DNA from: Warburgia ugandensis
Lineage: Eukaryota; Streptophyta; Magnoliopsida; Canellales; Canellaceae
Direction: 5' to 3'
DNA: 64,000 nucleotides
Assembly: GCA_035236585.1 (NCBI GenBank)
Contig: CP141127.1
Span: forward strand, 64,151,495-64,215,494
Positions 1-12,530 of the stretch are shown piece after piece. The notes beneath the pieces are model-generated. The model was not told where the DNA came from. It made no database searches and worked only from the letters and a program-made list of their open reading frames with translations. A program made the translations under genes and the position numbers. Numbering within the stretch: the first letter of the stretch is position 1; every line of letters starts with the position of its first letter.

Positions 1-199
1 AGATTCCTCATTCATTAGCACTCTATTAGTTTTTTAAAACTTCATAAAGAGGATTGATAATTTTACAAATCATACATATATTAAATGCTTAAATTCCATT
101 GGAAATATGTCTTGACTCAAATCCTCACAAGTATACTCTATTTCCTAACTTTTATAGTCTCATTTGGTCCACGTCGTTGATATGAATGCAATAGTTCTT

Positions 200-640
200 T
201 CAGATCGTCAATTGGAGAAAACAGAAAGACACCCCTCCAGTTGTCCCCTACCTCCAGCATAGACTTGCACAAGCACTGCCTCTGTGAGGCGGCAGAAATG
301 GTGGCACCGCCATTGGAAGCACCACCTTGGCCAGGCTATAAAAGCCCTTTACCCATCTCCCTTCGGGCCTCCCTTCTTCTCCCTCATCTCTGGAAAGGGT
401 TACTCCTTCATCGGAAAACCTCCCCTCTCAGTTTTTCTTTTCTCCCACAACACAGTCCATAGTCGCCGTGGACGCTATGGTGGATTGGTCTCTAGATACC
501 GGAGACACGCTATCCAGAGGGGTTCTAGTCATGAGCATAGTGACCCTATGATTTCAATGTAATTGATATGCATATAGCATTGAGATGGTAGTATACGAGT
601 ACTCGTGACCAGTTGGTGTGACGTATTCTAAGATAAGGGT
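200..640 (+). promoter_or_regulatory. GC-richer block with TATA box, origin unknown
   Basis: This block is richer in G+C than its surroundings and breaks the similarity between the 3' region of element A and those of C and D. It contains TATAAAAG at 337-344, followed by a pyrimidine-rich leader-like stretch (350-460). That arrangement fits either a small LTR (U3/R) or a host promoter fragment carried into the element. The short open frames here (241-462, 284-562) resemble nothing I recognise, and I do not call them genes. Confidence 0.35.
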
Positions 641-1860
641 TTGAACACATTTCTCTCATTATGTGGCTGTATCAAACAAGCTAATGGTTCTCATAATTGT
701 TTAAATGCTAATGAGACAAAGGAAAGTTATCCTTAAGAGTGGATGTCATTACCAAGAATAGTAGGGTTATTTTACATTAATTCCCCCTTTTTATCTCCTC
801 TTTAAGGCAATGTTCCACATAAGATCCATTGATCTTTGATGAGGATGAAATGTAGGCTTCGGTAAGAGTTATGAAAAGAAGGGTATAAGGATTTCAAATC
901 TTCAAACTGAAGTAGAGGTCTTTAATGAATATCTGTTAGGACAACTTTTCTTTTGAAGTGAATATTTTTTTGTATTTTTGTCTTTCTCTTTCAATTTTTC
1001 TCCACCTTTTCTATTTTTGATACTTCTTTCTTTTCACTTTTGTTTTTCTTTGGCTTTCAACTTCTTTGAAAGAAATACTTTTGATGTTTCTCACTTCCTT
1101 GACTTTTTATCCTTTTTGAACTTTTTCTACTAACTCTACTCATTTTGAAAATGGGTAAGATTATTTATTTTATTGGTTTTTCTAAGTTAAGGTACATGAG
1201 GTTAAGAAAAAAAGGCTTTAATGATAGGCTTAAAGGGCTGATTAATGGTAGATATATTGGGTAGGCTTTATGTCTCTTGGTTGAACAAGGATGGCCTATA
1301 TCATTTCCTAAGTTTCCTAAAGTCTATGAAACTCAATAAAGTTTCTGGATAGAAAGCTATTAGTCCTATTTATTATTGATAGTTAACCAAAACAAGGATA
1401 ATAAGATCACATTAAGATATGCACATTGAAAAAATTGTGGAATTACTTATAACTCTCTAAAAGAAGATAGTCTCTAAACTCAGTAGGTTACAAGTCTCCA
1501 CTGATTTTCTCTCAGGGTCTATAAGTCATACCTCTCTATTAGTCTTGACTATGTGGTGTTTATAAATACTTTTTGATAATTGACCTTTATAAAATACTTC
1601 AACACATGAATAATATGCAAAACTAATCGTATACACTCCCATTAAGAGGTGAAAATAGTAGAATTATTAAATTCTGAACACCCAATTCTCACCACAGTAA
1701 AGGAACCCTTCCAAAATTTTTTTTTTTTTTTTTGAAAAACAAGAAAATCAAAATCTATATATGCATCTCCACCCACCAACCTAACTGAAACATTGTCCCT
1801 AATGTTCGAAGACATAGGACTCTATATGGAAAGATGTAAGATGGAGATATTGAAAATATC
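640..1860 (-). mobile_element. 3' untranslated part of element A
   Basis: No gene is visible. The stretch at 860-930 (a phrase ending in 'agtagaggtcttt') recurs near 16,600 and 50,560 in the same relative place before the integrase ends of C and D, so it is the family's 3' untranslated region. A run of about 17 T lies at 1,717-1,733. Near 1,860 the phrase 'gggttgcctcccaagtagcgc' begins; it is familiar from plant Ty3 elements just after pol. Confidence 0.6.
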
Positions 1861-2612
1861 TGGGTTGCCTCCCAAGTAGCGCTAAGTTTTAAGTCTTCAG
1901 CCAAACATCACCTAAAACTAACCTAGCTTCTCTTAGACCTAACTAGTTCAACTAATTTTTCTAATCCTAACCATACAAATAAAATGGCAAGATTGGTCAT
2001 GCCATTTCAAAATCGTGTGGTAGACTATATATTTCCTCCACCCTAAAATTTTAGATGGTGGTAACAATATGACATAGTAGACCACCACAATTTTAAATGT
2101 TGTGGGACCATATTGATGATCCCCCCCTTTCAATATTTCATGGTATTCGATATAATTCCTCTACATAAAAAACTGGGGTGGTGGCAATGACATTTGAACT
2201 AATTGAATTGCTTGGGATCAACTCAAGATGAATTGTCCCATTCTAGCCTAAATGTAGGGATAAAATTTACCATTATATTCAACTTAACTTTTTCCTCCGT
2301 TGTCAAGACAATGTCCTGAAATAGGTGTATAAGCAAACTCTAACCTTCCCAAAAAGGTTCTTCTTGATCATAAAAGAATTCCATCTTATTATCAGTAATC
2401 AATGGCTCTCCAATATCCCCATTCTGTTTCATTTCCTTAGTCCTTTTTATAAATTCGGCAATGTTTCTTTTAGTATATTCCCCTATTCATTTCATGTTCT
2501 CTTCCCATTCCTACCTCTCGAGTTTCATTTCCTCATTCCCCTTTTCCATGTAGCCATGGTTTGTTCCATTTTCCCAAAAAATTGCTGCATATTTCCTTTT
2601 AATGGTTGTTCT

Positions 2613-3232
2613 TCATACTGTAAAGGAAATGAATTGTAGGGTTGGTATTGTTGTAGCATTTGGGTACAAAAAAGGGCTAAGTAGGTTGAACCCATAATGC
2701 TTGACCCTGATATTCTTGATAATCATGGTATTGTTGACCATGGTAGGACCATTGTGGTTCTTCATGATATTGGTAATCCTGAGACCATGGTTGTTCATGA
2801 TGCCTAGCCCATCCATTATAATTTGTCTTAGGACAGTAATCATTACTAGGGTATGTGAATGCATTATGTGCATCCATTGGCTCTTGATAGTATTCACTAT
2901 AGTTGGAGCTCAATGGCCACGAAGAAGGGGGATATTTTGTGTCAAAATAGGTATAGTCATTATTATACCGAAGGTTATGATATGACTCAATAGGAAATAT
3001 CATATTGGGGTTGTTTATATGCCTTAGTATTTTGCTTAAGGAACATATCCACTTGACTATCCTTTCCATCCATCCAAGCTATTATCTTATCCCACTTACC
3101 AATTATATTATCCAGTTTATTGGACAGATCAAGAGTATATCTTTCTTTGGTCTCATTTTTATCCTCATGAGGTAATGTCATAGGACTAAAATAGGAGCAT
3201 AATAGTTTTTTATCCCCTTCTTGATAGGACAT
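2613..3232 (-). pseudogene. gag linker remnant of element A
   Basis: Minus-strand open stretches rich in Tyr, Asn, Gln, Pro and His. One contains a YNGWARH segment comparable to the NPGWRNHPNFSW-type segment found between gag and protease in Athila/Tat elements; element D has the related NLGWARHPKFS near 58,580. The gag core is not seen next to it, because the leader begins almost at once on the right. It is a fossil and part of element A. Confidence 0.55.
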
Positions 3233-4422
3233 AATGGTTTTTCACCCCCTTCTTGATAGGCCATTGTACTCAACTTTATATACAACAAAATTAATTGGTA
3301 TATACAATCAATGAGTACTTTTTTTTAAGTATAAATTGAAAAACCATAACTATATGAAACCTAAATGTTAGTCCTAAGCTAAATGATGCACAATGTCTTG
3401 ATTATTTGTTGTTAGTGTATAGGTGGTTGCCTCCTTTTATTCAGATTTGACTACTATTTACCAGTTGGGTTCTACTCTAAAGTGGTTAATATAATCCTCA
3501 TGTCAAGAGGCATTTAGACCTCAACTGACATCAATAGAAGGCATGGAAAAATCACTTGGATTTTAAGACACCCACTATAACCACAGTGCTCATAAAAGAT
3601 TAGAGTGACAATAGATCACATCCTTCAAAAAGGGTCCTATGTGCTCGATACTGTAAGGCTCTTTCTAATTGATTTTAAATTAAAGTTTAAGGATTGTGAT
3701 CATGGCATACAAGGATGTTAATTGATTCCTAGGTGAGCCAAGGACTGGTGATGAAATCCAGTCCTTATCTTATAAGGGTTCCTGTGGGGCCCTTATTAAT
3801 ATTAACTCCATTCCACCATAAAGCTATAAATATGCAATGCAAAACAAAAGCAAACTAATGCAGCCTATATGCTATCTAACCAAGCTTGGATAGGTGCTCT
3901 AATGTAGCAATCCTAAGTAAAGTGCATAGCTATCAATAAATGATCTTAATCTATATGAATTATACTAACATCCAAATGCAAATTATACTAACATCCAAAT
4001 GCAAATTATACTAAATTCAAATTCACCTAAAAATTGAGTAGAAATACTCATAATGAGGGTTCTGATGATGATCATGTGTGGACCACCATACCCCACACTT
4101 GCCCTATATTATTAAAACCCATTTAAAATTAAATAATAAAGAAATTACAATATACAATGGGCCTCACTACAAGCTTAACTCAATCCTAATCTAGGAAAGC
4201 AATAAAACCTATTCTAAGATGATGAAGCCATGGCCCATAAGATCACTGTCACTCTACCAATTTTCCTTTCACAAAAATCAAAGAAATATGGTCAATATGA
4301 GGAGGATAGCAACAAATGCAAAAGGTATGCAAAAATTACTCAAAAATCCTAAACTAATGCACCCTAAACCTAGACTTGAGGAAAATAATCTAAAGTATGA
4401 AACACTACACAAACTGTTGCAA

Positions 4423-4440
4423 CTCCCCGACAATGAGACC
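4423..4440 (-). other. Primer-binding-like site of element A
   Basis: On the plus strand 'ctccccgacaatgagacc' is a degenerate form of the ccccggcaacggcgcca motif, the complement of the PBS common in Athila/Tat elements. It lies just left of the LTR, as expected for a minus-strand element. Confidence 0.6.
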
Positions 4441-4447
4441 AAAAACT

Positions 4448-7170
4448 TGTTGTTGCTTTAACTAAAACTAGTAAGAGCCCTTATCGTTTGCAATATAGTA
4501 TGGTAGTGAGGTCGATCCCATAATGAGTGAACTATTATGATGCAAGTGGTCCCTAATTTAAACTATCTAACCTAGAAAAATTCAAGAAATTTTTGTCCTA
4601 AATTAAGAATGGAAATTAAAACATGAAATTTGAAACAAAGAAAAAATAACAAACAAGCTAAATTGAAAACTTTCCTAAAACATGTACTTAAATTAAAACT
4701 TTCCTAAATTAAAGACTTCTAATTTTATGACCTTCGTAATTAAAACCTTTCCTAAAATGCAATTTATCAACTTTCCTCAACTAACATGCATTTAACTAAT
4801 GGAAACAAATACAAAATAAGCATGAATTAATCTAGGAAATATAAACCAAGGAAACTACTAAAATGGAAACGTTCTTAAATTAGAATTAGAAATTTTCTAA
4901 ATTCAAAACTTTCTAAATCTAAAATAACATGCAAAAACAAATAACTAATGAGATCTAACTAACCTTACTAAGAAATTAAAATCTACAATGAAAGAGACTT
5001 TCACTTCTTAAATCCTAAAATTCCTAAAGATGAAACTTTCTAAAATTCAAAAAGGAAACTTTATAAACCTAAAATAAGATAGAAACAATGAATTAACTAC
5101 TTCTAAAAGTAAAATGAGTAACTAAATTAACCAAAAATCTAAAAGGAATGGTATTTAGAACCATGTGCACGGTTTTTGGACAACATGCATGATTTGGAGC
5201 CCTAAGGATGGTGAAATTTAATGTACCCACAATGAGTTACCATGCAGACTAACCATGGGATCTAATAAACAACATGAAATTTAAATGGGAATTTAAGGAT
5301 TCAAGAAAATAAGATGTTTTGATGGCTTGAATTAAAGCATAAAGTTAAGGAAAAACCAATTTTTAGATTTTGGTACTCAAGAACAATCGACAAAATCTTG
5401 TATTAAAAAGCTATTGAAACCATAAATTTTATGCAAGATAACAACCAAGATCCAAACTACATTAATGAAAGAAACATTCCATAACAAGATTTCCAACAAA
5501 ATTTTATTGAATCATATCCAATTTACATCAAAATTATGAGCATAAAACTATCCACAAAATATGAAAATTGTGCACTTTTCTAAGGCCTAAAATCCTATCT
5601 AAACAACAACAAAATTCCAATATAATGACGACACACTAAATTATAATGACCTGTAAAGAAAACTTAGAAAGGAGTGAAACAAAGGTTAAGTGGGTGGACT
5701 AAGGAATCTTGAATGAATAAAAAATAAAAACAAGTAGAATTGAGGTAAATAAGAAAGGAGATAGCTAGATGGAAAGAAAGGTGCAAAACTAGAATGAAAA
5801 ATAATGGAAACTAAGCAATGAAAATAAACCGAAGCAAGCAAACTAGTAACCTGAATTGGAGAGTAAATAACCTAGAAAATAACTCAAAAATGAAAGGAAT
5901 AAAAGCATCTAAGAAATCCCAAAGTTTAGCAGCAAATAACACCATTGGAAACTTGATTTCAAGGTTTGTCACCCACCTCTACTTGGAAAATTCATATGAA
6001 CTATAGGGCTATATATAGATGATGGTTTGCTAACTTAGGAAGGGGTGAAAACATAAGGAATGTGGACCCAGGGATAACTTATTGAATGAAAAATGTTAGG
6101 TGGAAGATAAATTAACAAGATAATGTCATGAACATCACATAAGAGAAAGATAAGAAGCATAGGCTAGTTGGTTTCTAATTTTGAAATGGATATAGGCATA
6201 TTTTTCTTAGAAGGAAAATGGAACTCTTTCCCTTCTAATTTTGGGATGTTTGGTTGATGGAAAGTCAAGGAATTAATTAAGGAATAAGGTTTAGGAAAGA
6301 TGTGGAAAGATCTAGGGTTTTGAAGTTGCTTGAATTGAAGTAAATCTAAGGTTTCCTATTCAAGAAACCCTTGATCACCAAATAGGAAAGTGGGGGGGCA
6401 TCCTCCTTTTAGATGGTTGCTCCCTCCTTCACTTAAAAATGTGGATTAGGAATATGGTTTTTTCTTTCTTTATGGGTTCCTTCATTCATGATTGTTTTAC
6501 TTTTTACTTCAATCTCACAAAATCCCTTAAAAATCACACTTTGAACATAGGAAAGTTGCTTGAATTGATGCTCTAATTGTGTGACTCCATGTGGCACTCC
6601 TCCTTGGATTGATAGCTCACTTTGATGGATCATTACTTGGTGGCTTAAGTGGCTTCAATTTTTGGCTCCAAGGCTTAAGTAGCTTGTATAGTTTGTCACC
6701 CTTTTTCCTGGCTGTAATGGCTAAGGTGGCTTGAATCGCTCCCATGCAAAGGTGGTGGAAATGCATGGCTTACTTCATGGGCCCACTTTGGCCATCTTTA
6801 GCACCTTTAATCACATCCATTACTAGTCCACAATATGATGGTGGCCTTTGGTTTATGTTGAAGTGATGATTTTGAGGATTTGATTGATCTTTTTGATCTA
6901 GATTTTCAATTTCATCCTGATTGATCTCAATCATTGGTTCACCTTCTTACTTACTACAAAAAGTGAAAAAAAACCCTAATTAAATCCTAGAAAAATAGGA
7001 TTAATCACATACTTACCTTGGATTAGCCTCTAGACCTACAAAATAACAAACTTTTGGGTTATTAGGACAAAATTGCATGTGTTATGAATTTTGGTCTAAA
7101 AACTCTAATTTACCCCTGTAAGTTGTAACACATGGGTACTAATTGGACGGTTTTTATGAAAAATTAAACA
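4448..7170 (-). repeat. 5' LTR of element A (about 2.7 kb)
   Basis: Starts tgttgttgc and ends ttaaaca, giving TG...CA termini on both strands. It is the reverse-complement relative of the solo LTR at 54,648-57,341: the matching phrases near 6,790-7,110 and 54,720-55,040 are easy to follow, and the lengths are close (2,723 and 2,694 bp). The U5 end carries the conserved block near 4,486-4,530. The interior at 4,650-5,060 is full of a degenerate aactttcctaaa motif. No genes are seen; short open frames are chance. Confidence 0.75.
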
Positions 7171-7177
7171 CTTATTA

Positions 7178-8427
7178 ATTAGTTTTAAAAGTGTAGCTAG
7201 TCTTAGCATCCTCAATCTCGACAGTCCCATATGGAAAAGCTTCTTTAACTATATATGGATTGGTCCATTAAGATATAAGCTTACCTGAAGATAGGTGAAG
7301 CATAGAGTTATATAACAAAATGTTTTGGTTTAGAGTAAAGGATTTTCTCATTATGTTTTTATCATGAAAAAATTTCATCTTTTATTTATATATCCTATTA
7401 CTCTCATATGATTCTTGCCTAATTTCTTCCACCTCATTAAGTTAGAGTTTTCTATGTGAGCCTGCTTTATTTATATTAAAATTAAAGGCCTTTATTGCCC
7501 AATAGGCTCTATATTCCAATTTTGCATGCAAATGGCAAGCCATACCATATACAATGTTATAGGGAGACATACCAATCAGGGTTTGATGGGTAATCCCGTA
7601 AGCCCAGACTGCATTGGCGAGTGAAAGAGACCAATTTTTACAATTCAGATTAGCAATCTTTTGAAGAATTTGTTTTATGGCCCAATTAGACACTTCAACT
7701 TGTCCCAATTGTTTGTGAGTGATATGGTGTTGCAAATTTATGTGTAATATTATGTTTTTTAATGAGTGTTTCCAATGGCTTGAGGCAAAAATGTGTATGG
7801 TTATCACTAATAATGGCTCAAGGGGTCCAAAATCTAGAAAAAATGTTTTCTTTTAAGAATTTAACAACTATTTTGTGATCATCATGCCTACATGGGATAG
7901 CCTCAATCCATTTAGATACATAGTCTATGGCCAATAAGATATAAATGTAGCCAAAAGGTGGGAATGGCCATGAAATTAATGCCCCGGCAATCAAAAACTT
8001 CTATGACAAGGATGGGGTTGAGAGGCATTATATTCCTATGGGTTATTCCTCCTAGCTTTTAATATCACTCACATGATTTATAGAACACATGAGTCTTTAA
8101 ACAATGAAGCTAGTAGAAACCACACTGCTAAATCTTTATTACTATTTTCTATGTAGAAAAATGCCCACCATGTGCTTCTAAATGAGATAACACTATGTTG
8201 CACTAAGTTAGGTACACATCTCCTAATAATTTGATCTGGGCTGTACTTAAATAGATATGGATAATTCCATAAGGAGTACTTAACATTGGAAAAGAATTTT
8301 TGTTTTCTTGTTTATTACAATGTTCAAGAATCTTCCCTATGACTAAATAATTTGTAATATCAGCAAACCAAGGAAGATGGGAAACATGAAAAAGTTGCTC
8401 ATCAGGGAAAGCATCCTTGATTGGCAA
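7178..8427 (-). pseudogene. Integrase region of element B
   Basis: Minus-strand stretches contain TLIGMSPYNIVYG and HLHAKLEYRAYWAIK, matching the C-terminal integrase segment of Athila/Tat elements. The 8,203-8,427 frame has FPDEQLFHVSHLPWFADI, the linker between RNase H and integrase. The leftmost part matches the C-terminal tail of the same domain in element C near 17,680. Fossil. Confidence 0.8.
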
Positions 8428-8429
8428 TT

Positions 8430-9800
8430 CATCTAAAGGTTCTATTAGGATTAAGTGAGAGAAGTGGTCAGATGCACCATTCGCTACTTCTTATCTTTTA
8501 TTTTAATGTTAAACTCTTAGAGTAGCAGAATCCATCTAATTAGTCTAGGCTTAGCATCTTTCTTGGAAAGAAGATACTTAAGGGCCAAATGATCAGTGAA
8601 AATGACTATTTTAGATCCAACTAAGTAATACCTATACTTATTCAATGCAAAGAAAACTGCTAACGGTTCTTTTCTATAGTGGAATAATTCATTTAGGTGC
8701 TATTTAGGGTCCTACTAGCATAGTAGATGACATATGGCTTTTTCTCTTTTCTCTACCCTAGTACAGCTCTTACAACGTAATCACTAGCAAAACATATGAT
8801 TTCAAAGGATAGACTCCAATCAGGTGACTGCTTGATAGGTGCAGTGGTTAACTTGTCTTTCACCTTTGTAAAAGCATCCTTATAATTATCAGTCAACTTA
8901 AAAGCGGTATCCTTTGTAAGGAGGTTACATGGTATGGATATTGCACTAAAATCTTTAATAAAGCTCCTATAGAATCCTGCATAACCTATGAAAAGGAAAA
9001 TGTCCCTAACAAATTTGGGGATGGGTAGATGGATGATTAGGTCAAATTTGGCTCTATCTACCTCTATGCCTTTGAATGACACTATGTGGCCTAAGACAAT
9101 TTCCCTTAGGAACCATGAAATGGCACTTTTCCTAGTTAAGTACTAAGTTCCTTTCTTTACAACTACTTAAGACTTTTCTTAGATTTTTAAGGAATGTTTC
9201 AAATGAATCACCAAAAACATAAAATTCGTGCATAAAAACCTCTAAGATTTTCTCTACCATATCACTAAAGATACATGCATCATTGAAATGTGGTAAAAGT
9301 GTTACATAACCCAATTGGCATTCTTTTGTAAGAAAAAGTGCCCAAAGGACATGTAAAAGTGGTCTTTTCCTAATCCTCATGTGCAATTTCTATCTAGTTA
9401 TACCCTGAGTAACCATCTAAAACACAATAAAATTGATGTCCTACAACCCTTTCTAACATCTAATCAACAAAGGATAAAGGAAAATGGTGCTTCCTAGCAA
9501 CAGCATCTAATTTTCTATAGTCAATGCACATACTCCAACCAATGGCAACTCTAGTAGGAATTAATTCATTAACGACATTAGCAATCATTGTCACTCTAGA
9601 CTTCTATGGAACTAATTAAGTTAGACTTACCCATTTGCTATCTCTTATGGGATAGACGACTCCCACATCAAGCAACATAAGAACTTCTACTCTAACCACA
9701 ACTTTCTTATTAGGATTTAACCTTCTCTGCATTTGACGATATAGTTTAGCATCATCCTCTAAATATATCCTATGGGACAGATTAAAGGGTTAATGCCCTT
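8430..9800 (-). pseudogene. Reverse transcriptase and RNase H region of element B
   Basis: The 8,753-9,082 frame reads through KGIEVDRAKFDLI and IRDIFLFIGYAGFYRSFIKDF-like segments, the connection between RT and RNase H. The 9,132-9,386 frame carries FSDMVEKILEVFMHEFYVFGDSF, corresponding to the RT active-site strand. RNase H sequence lies around 8,530-8,750. Fossil with several breaks. Confidence 0.8.
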
Positions 9801-9983
9801 TGTATTAATAATGCTCCATTCTATAATACCTTTGTGTTCCTTTAAAGTGTTTATTAATTGTTCCTCCTGAGATGTTTATGATTGTGATGAAATTATCACA
9901 GGAAAAGTCTTTTTTTCCCCTAAATAGGCATATTTTAAATCTGATGATAGATATTTCAATTCAAGCTTGGGAGGTACTACTAA

Positions 9984-10598
9984 TCATGGAAGGGGAGTGG
10001 ACTCCCTAGGTGGGAGTTCCTTGGAATGAGGTTTCCATTTTTCTATATTCATTATAGGAACAAAATCAGGGAGGGCATTAACTTCCTCTATTAATGCATC
10101 CTCACTAAATTTATTAAAGTGAGCCAAATAGGTCTCAAGTGGGTCCGACGAGGAAGATGGTTGAAAATGATCTTGCACAATTGAATTTCTCATGTTGACA
10201 CAATGTAAGTCTTCAGAGAGTTCACCAAATTGCTTACATATATCAAATATGTTCAATTCTAATGTCATGTTACCAGATGAAAGCTTCATGACACTACTTC
10301 TACACTTTATTAAGGCATTAGATGTAGCCAAAAATGGACATCTAAGGATGGTAGGGATGTCCTTCTCCTCATTCAGCACTGGTTGTATGTCCAAGACTAG
10401 AAAATCAATTGGGAAAGGGAATTGCTCTATTTGGACTAGCACATCTTCTATTACTCCCTTAGGTATTACCATGAATTTATCAACTAATTGGATTGTAGGG
10501 GATGTTCGCTTGAAGTTTCCTAGTCCTAGTTGAACATAGACTGTGTACAGTAAAAGATTAACACTAGATCCTAAATCTAAGAGGGCTTGATTAATCAT
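9984..10598 (-). pseudogene. Aspartic protease region of element B
   Basis: An open stretch of 204 codons with ALLDLGSSVNLL in the protease active-site position, followed by FPFPIDFLVLD and a RPFLATSNALI-like segment. This order is typical of the retropepsin domain in Athila/Tat elements. It is the longest surviving open stretch in the element, but it is a fossil. Confidence 0.8.
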
Positions 10599-10639
10599 GT
10601 GGTTGCTGATGATGAAAGTGAGAGTGGGGAAACCATTAC

Positions 10640-12530
10640 ATTTTTAGGATATATGGTTCTAAAGAATGGAACTTACTTGTTCAATCACAAATGTCTTCTT
10701 TTGTACATTCAATTTTCTCATGACTGTGCATAATTCTTTTAAAATTTTGGCATATGATGGGATTTGTTTTATTGCATCTAAGATTGGTATGTTAATCTTG
10801 ATTTGCTTAAATATCTCCATAATCTCATCATTGGTAGTACTCTTTGTGACTTGACACAACCTTTGGAGAAATGGAGCAGGGATAGGACATGGGTCAACAG
10901 TTGAGATGGGGTCCTTATCTTTAGATTTTTTGTTATCTTTAATAGACTTGTCTACCTTAACAATTTTTAGTGACTCATATTTCTCAATTCTTTTACCAAC
11001 CTTAAGAATATTGATAGCCTTAGTCTATTCTATAGTGGAGCTTGATGATGCATTATATGTATTATTGCTAACTATATGCACTCCCTTAGGGTTTGTTTGT
11101 GATTGAGTTGGAAACTTCCCTTTTTGCATATTTTTCATCATTTGACTCATCATATTTGTTTTTTCATTCACAAACTAGTTGGTTTGTTTCATTTGAATTT
11201 CTAATTGATAAGTTTTCCTCTCTTGATTTTGAATGAGTTGATGTATATTATCATCATCTACTAGCCTTTTGGATGGGGGTAAGGTCTAGGAGTAGGAGGT
11301 TCATGAGTTTGGTATGGGGGTAGGGCAAGAATTCCTTTGTTTTGTTGGTGAGGTTGATATGGGCTAGGTTTTAAGACATTGGCATTTGGTCCATTTCTCC
11401 ATCTAAAATTTGAATGGTTTCTCTAGATGGGATTATATGTCTCTGAATATAGGGAGAAAGGTCTTTTATAAGTATTAAGTGTATTAACCTGACCATGAAG
11501 TGCCTTTTGAAATGCTACAATAGTACAACATTCTTATGTAAGATGGGCAGTACTTTCACAAATGCTACACATTTGTTCAACCTTATTCATGTGTTTCCTT
11601 CTAGGGAAGCTACTCTTATTAAGTTCATCTTTGTCAAACATGGCACACATGGCTCCCCTAGCATGGGTGGTAGTGGGCTTGGGTCAATCTAGATGTTCTA
11701 CTCTTTCTAAGCCACCAAATTTGTGCACTTTCAACTAGCCATTCCAAATACTCTTCCACCTCATCAGGTTGTTTATTTATTTAAAAAAGCTAATGATGCG
11801 CCATGATTCATAGCCATGATATTGCAAGTAAGTAAAAGCACCATGAACCTTTTCCAGTATTTGTGGAATGATTCTTTATCCTTCTGAGTGAAGGTCATGA
11901 TCTTACAATGGAGTGTATTTGTTTTTGTATAGCTTTTTTCAAGAATTCCTTAGACATTTCATTCTAGGTCCTTATGGAATCTGCTGGCAGTGCATTAAAC
12001 TACATTTTAGCTTTTTCCTTTAAAGAGAAAGGAAAAGGCTTAAGCTTAATACTATCTAGACCAATGTTTTATGTTTGTTGAGTATTGCATACCTCATCAA
12101 ATAGTTTAAGGTGCAAGTAAGGACTTGCTATCTAATCCATGGAATTTGGGAAGTAATTGAATTATTCCCATTTTTAATTCTAGTGCACCAGTATTCTGAT
12201 GAAGAATAACACAAGATAGGTTACTAGTGCGTGTAGGGTGAAGGTAGTCTTTTAGAGTTCTACCACAAAAGTTTTGATAAACATCATTATACCCATTTTC
12301 ATTCTATTGGTCCCACCCCTATTGTTATTTCTTCTCCAATCTCTGTTTGGTAGATGATTATTTCTTCGTGGTGGAGGTTGATATTCATCATCCACTAGAG
12401 GTGGTGGGTCCTCATCTATGATGAGTGGAGGGCCTTAACTACCATGAGTTGAGTTACCCATTGATCGTTGATCAGTTATTGATATGGATTAATCTTGTTG
12501 TATGTCGTTTTGGTCATACTTGACTAACCT
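10640..12530 (-). pseudogene. gag region of element B
   Basis: The 10,659-10,859 frame has EIFKQIKINIPILDAIKQI and PSYAKILKELCTV, the segment just before protease in Athila/Tat elements. The rest, to about 12,530, is degenerate gag with an NFRWRNGPN-like coding segment near 11,380-11,410. The same layout recurs in element C at 24,600-25,660. Fossil. Confidence 0.7.

Larger units (their letters stand above)
1..4447 (-). mobile_element. Element A: interior of a pol-less Ty3/gypsy element
   Basis: Interior of an LTR retrotransposon lying left of its 5' LTR. Read from right to left it has a primer-binding-like site, a leader (about 3,260-4,420), a short gag-linker stretch (about 2,610-3,232) and a 3' untranslated part (to about position 1). 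The 3' part at about 820-1,860 aligns by eye with the same region of element C (16,500-17,500) and D (50,450-51,500). The leader matches that of D near 59,540. No protease, reverse transcriptase or integrase is visible, so this is a non-autonomous or pol-deleted derivative. Its left LTR would lie beyond the window. It is broken and old. Confidence is good for the family and modest for the exact limits. Confidence 0.7.
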
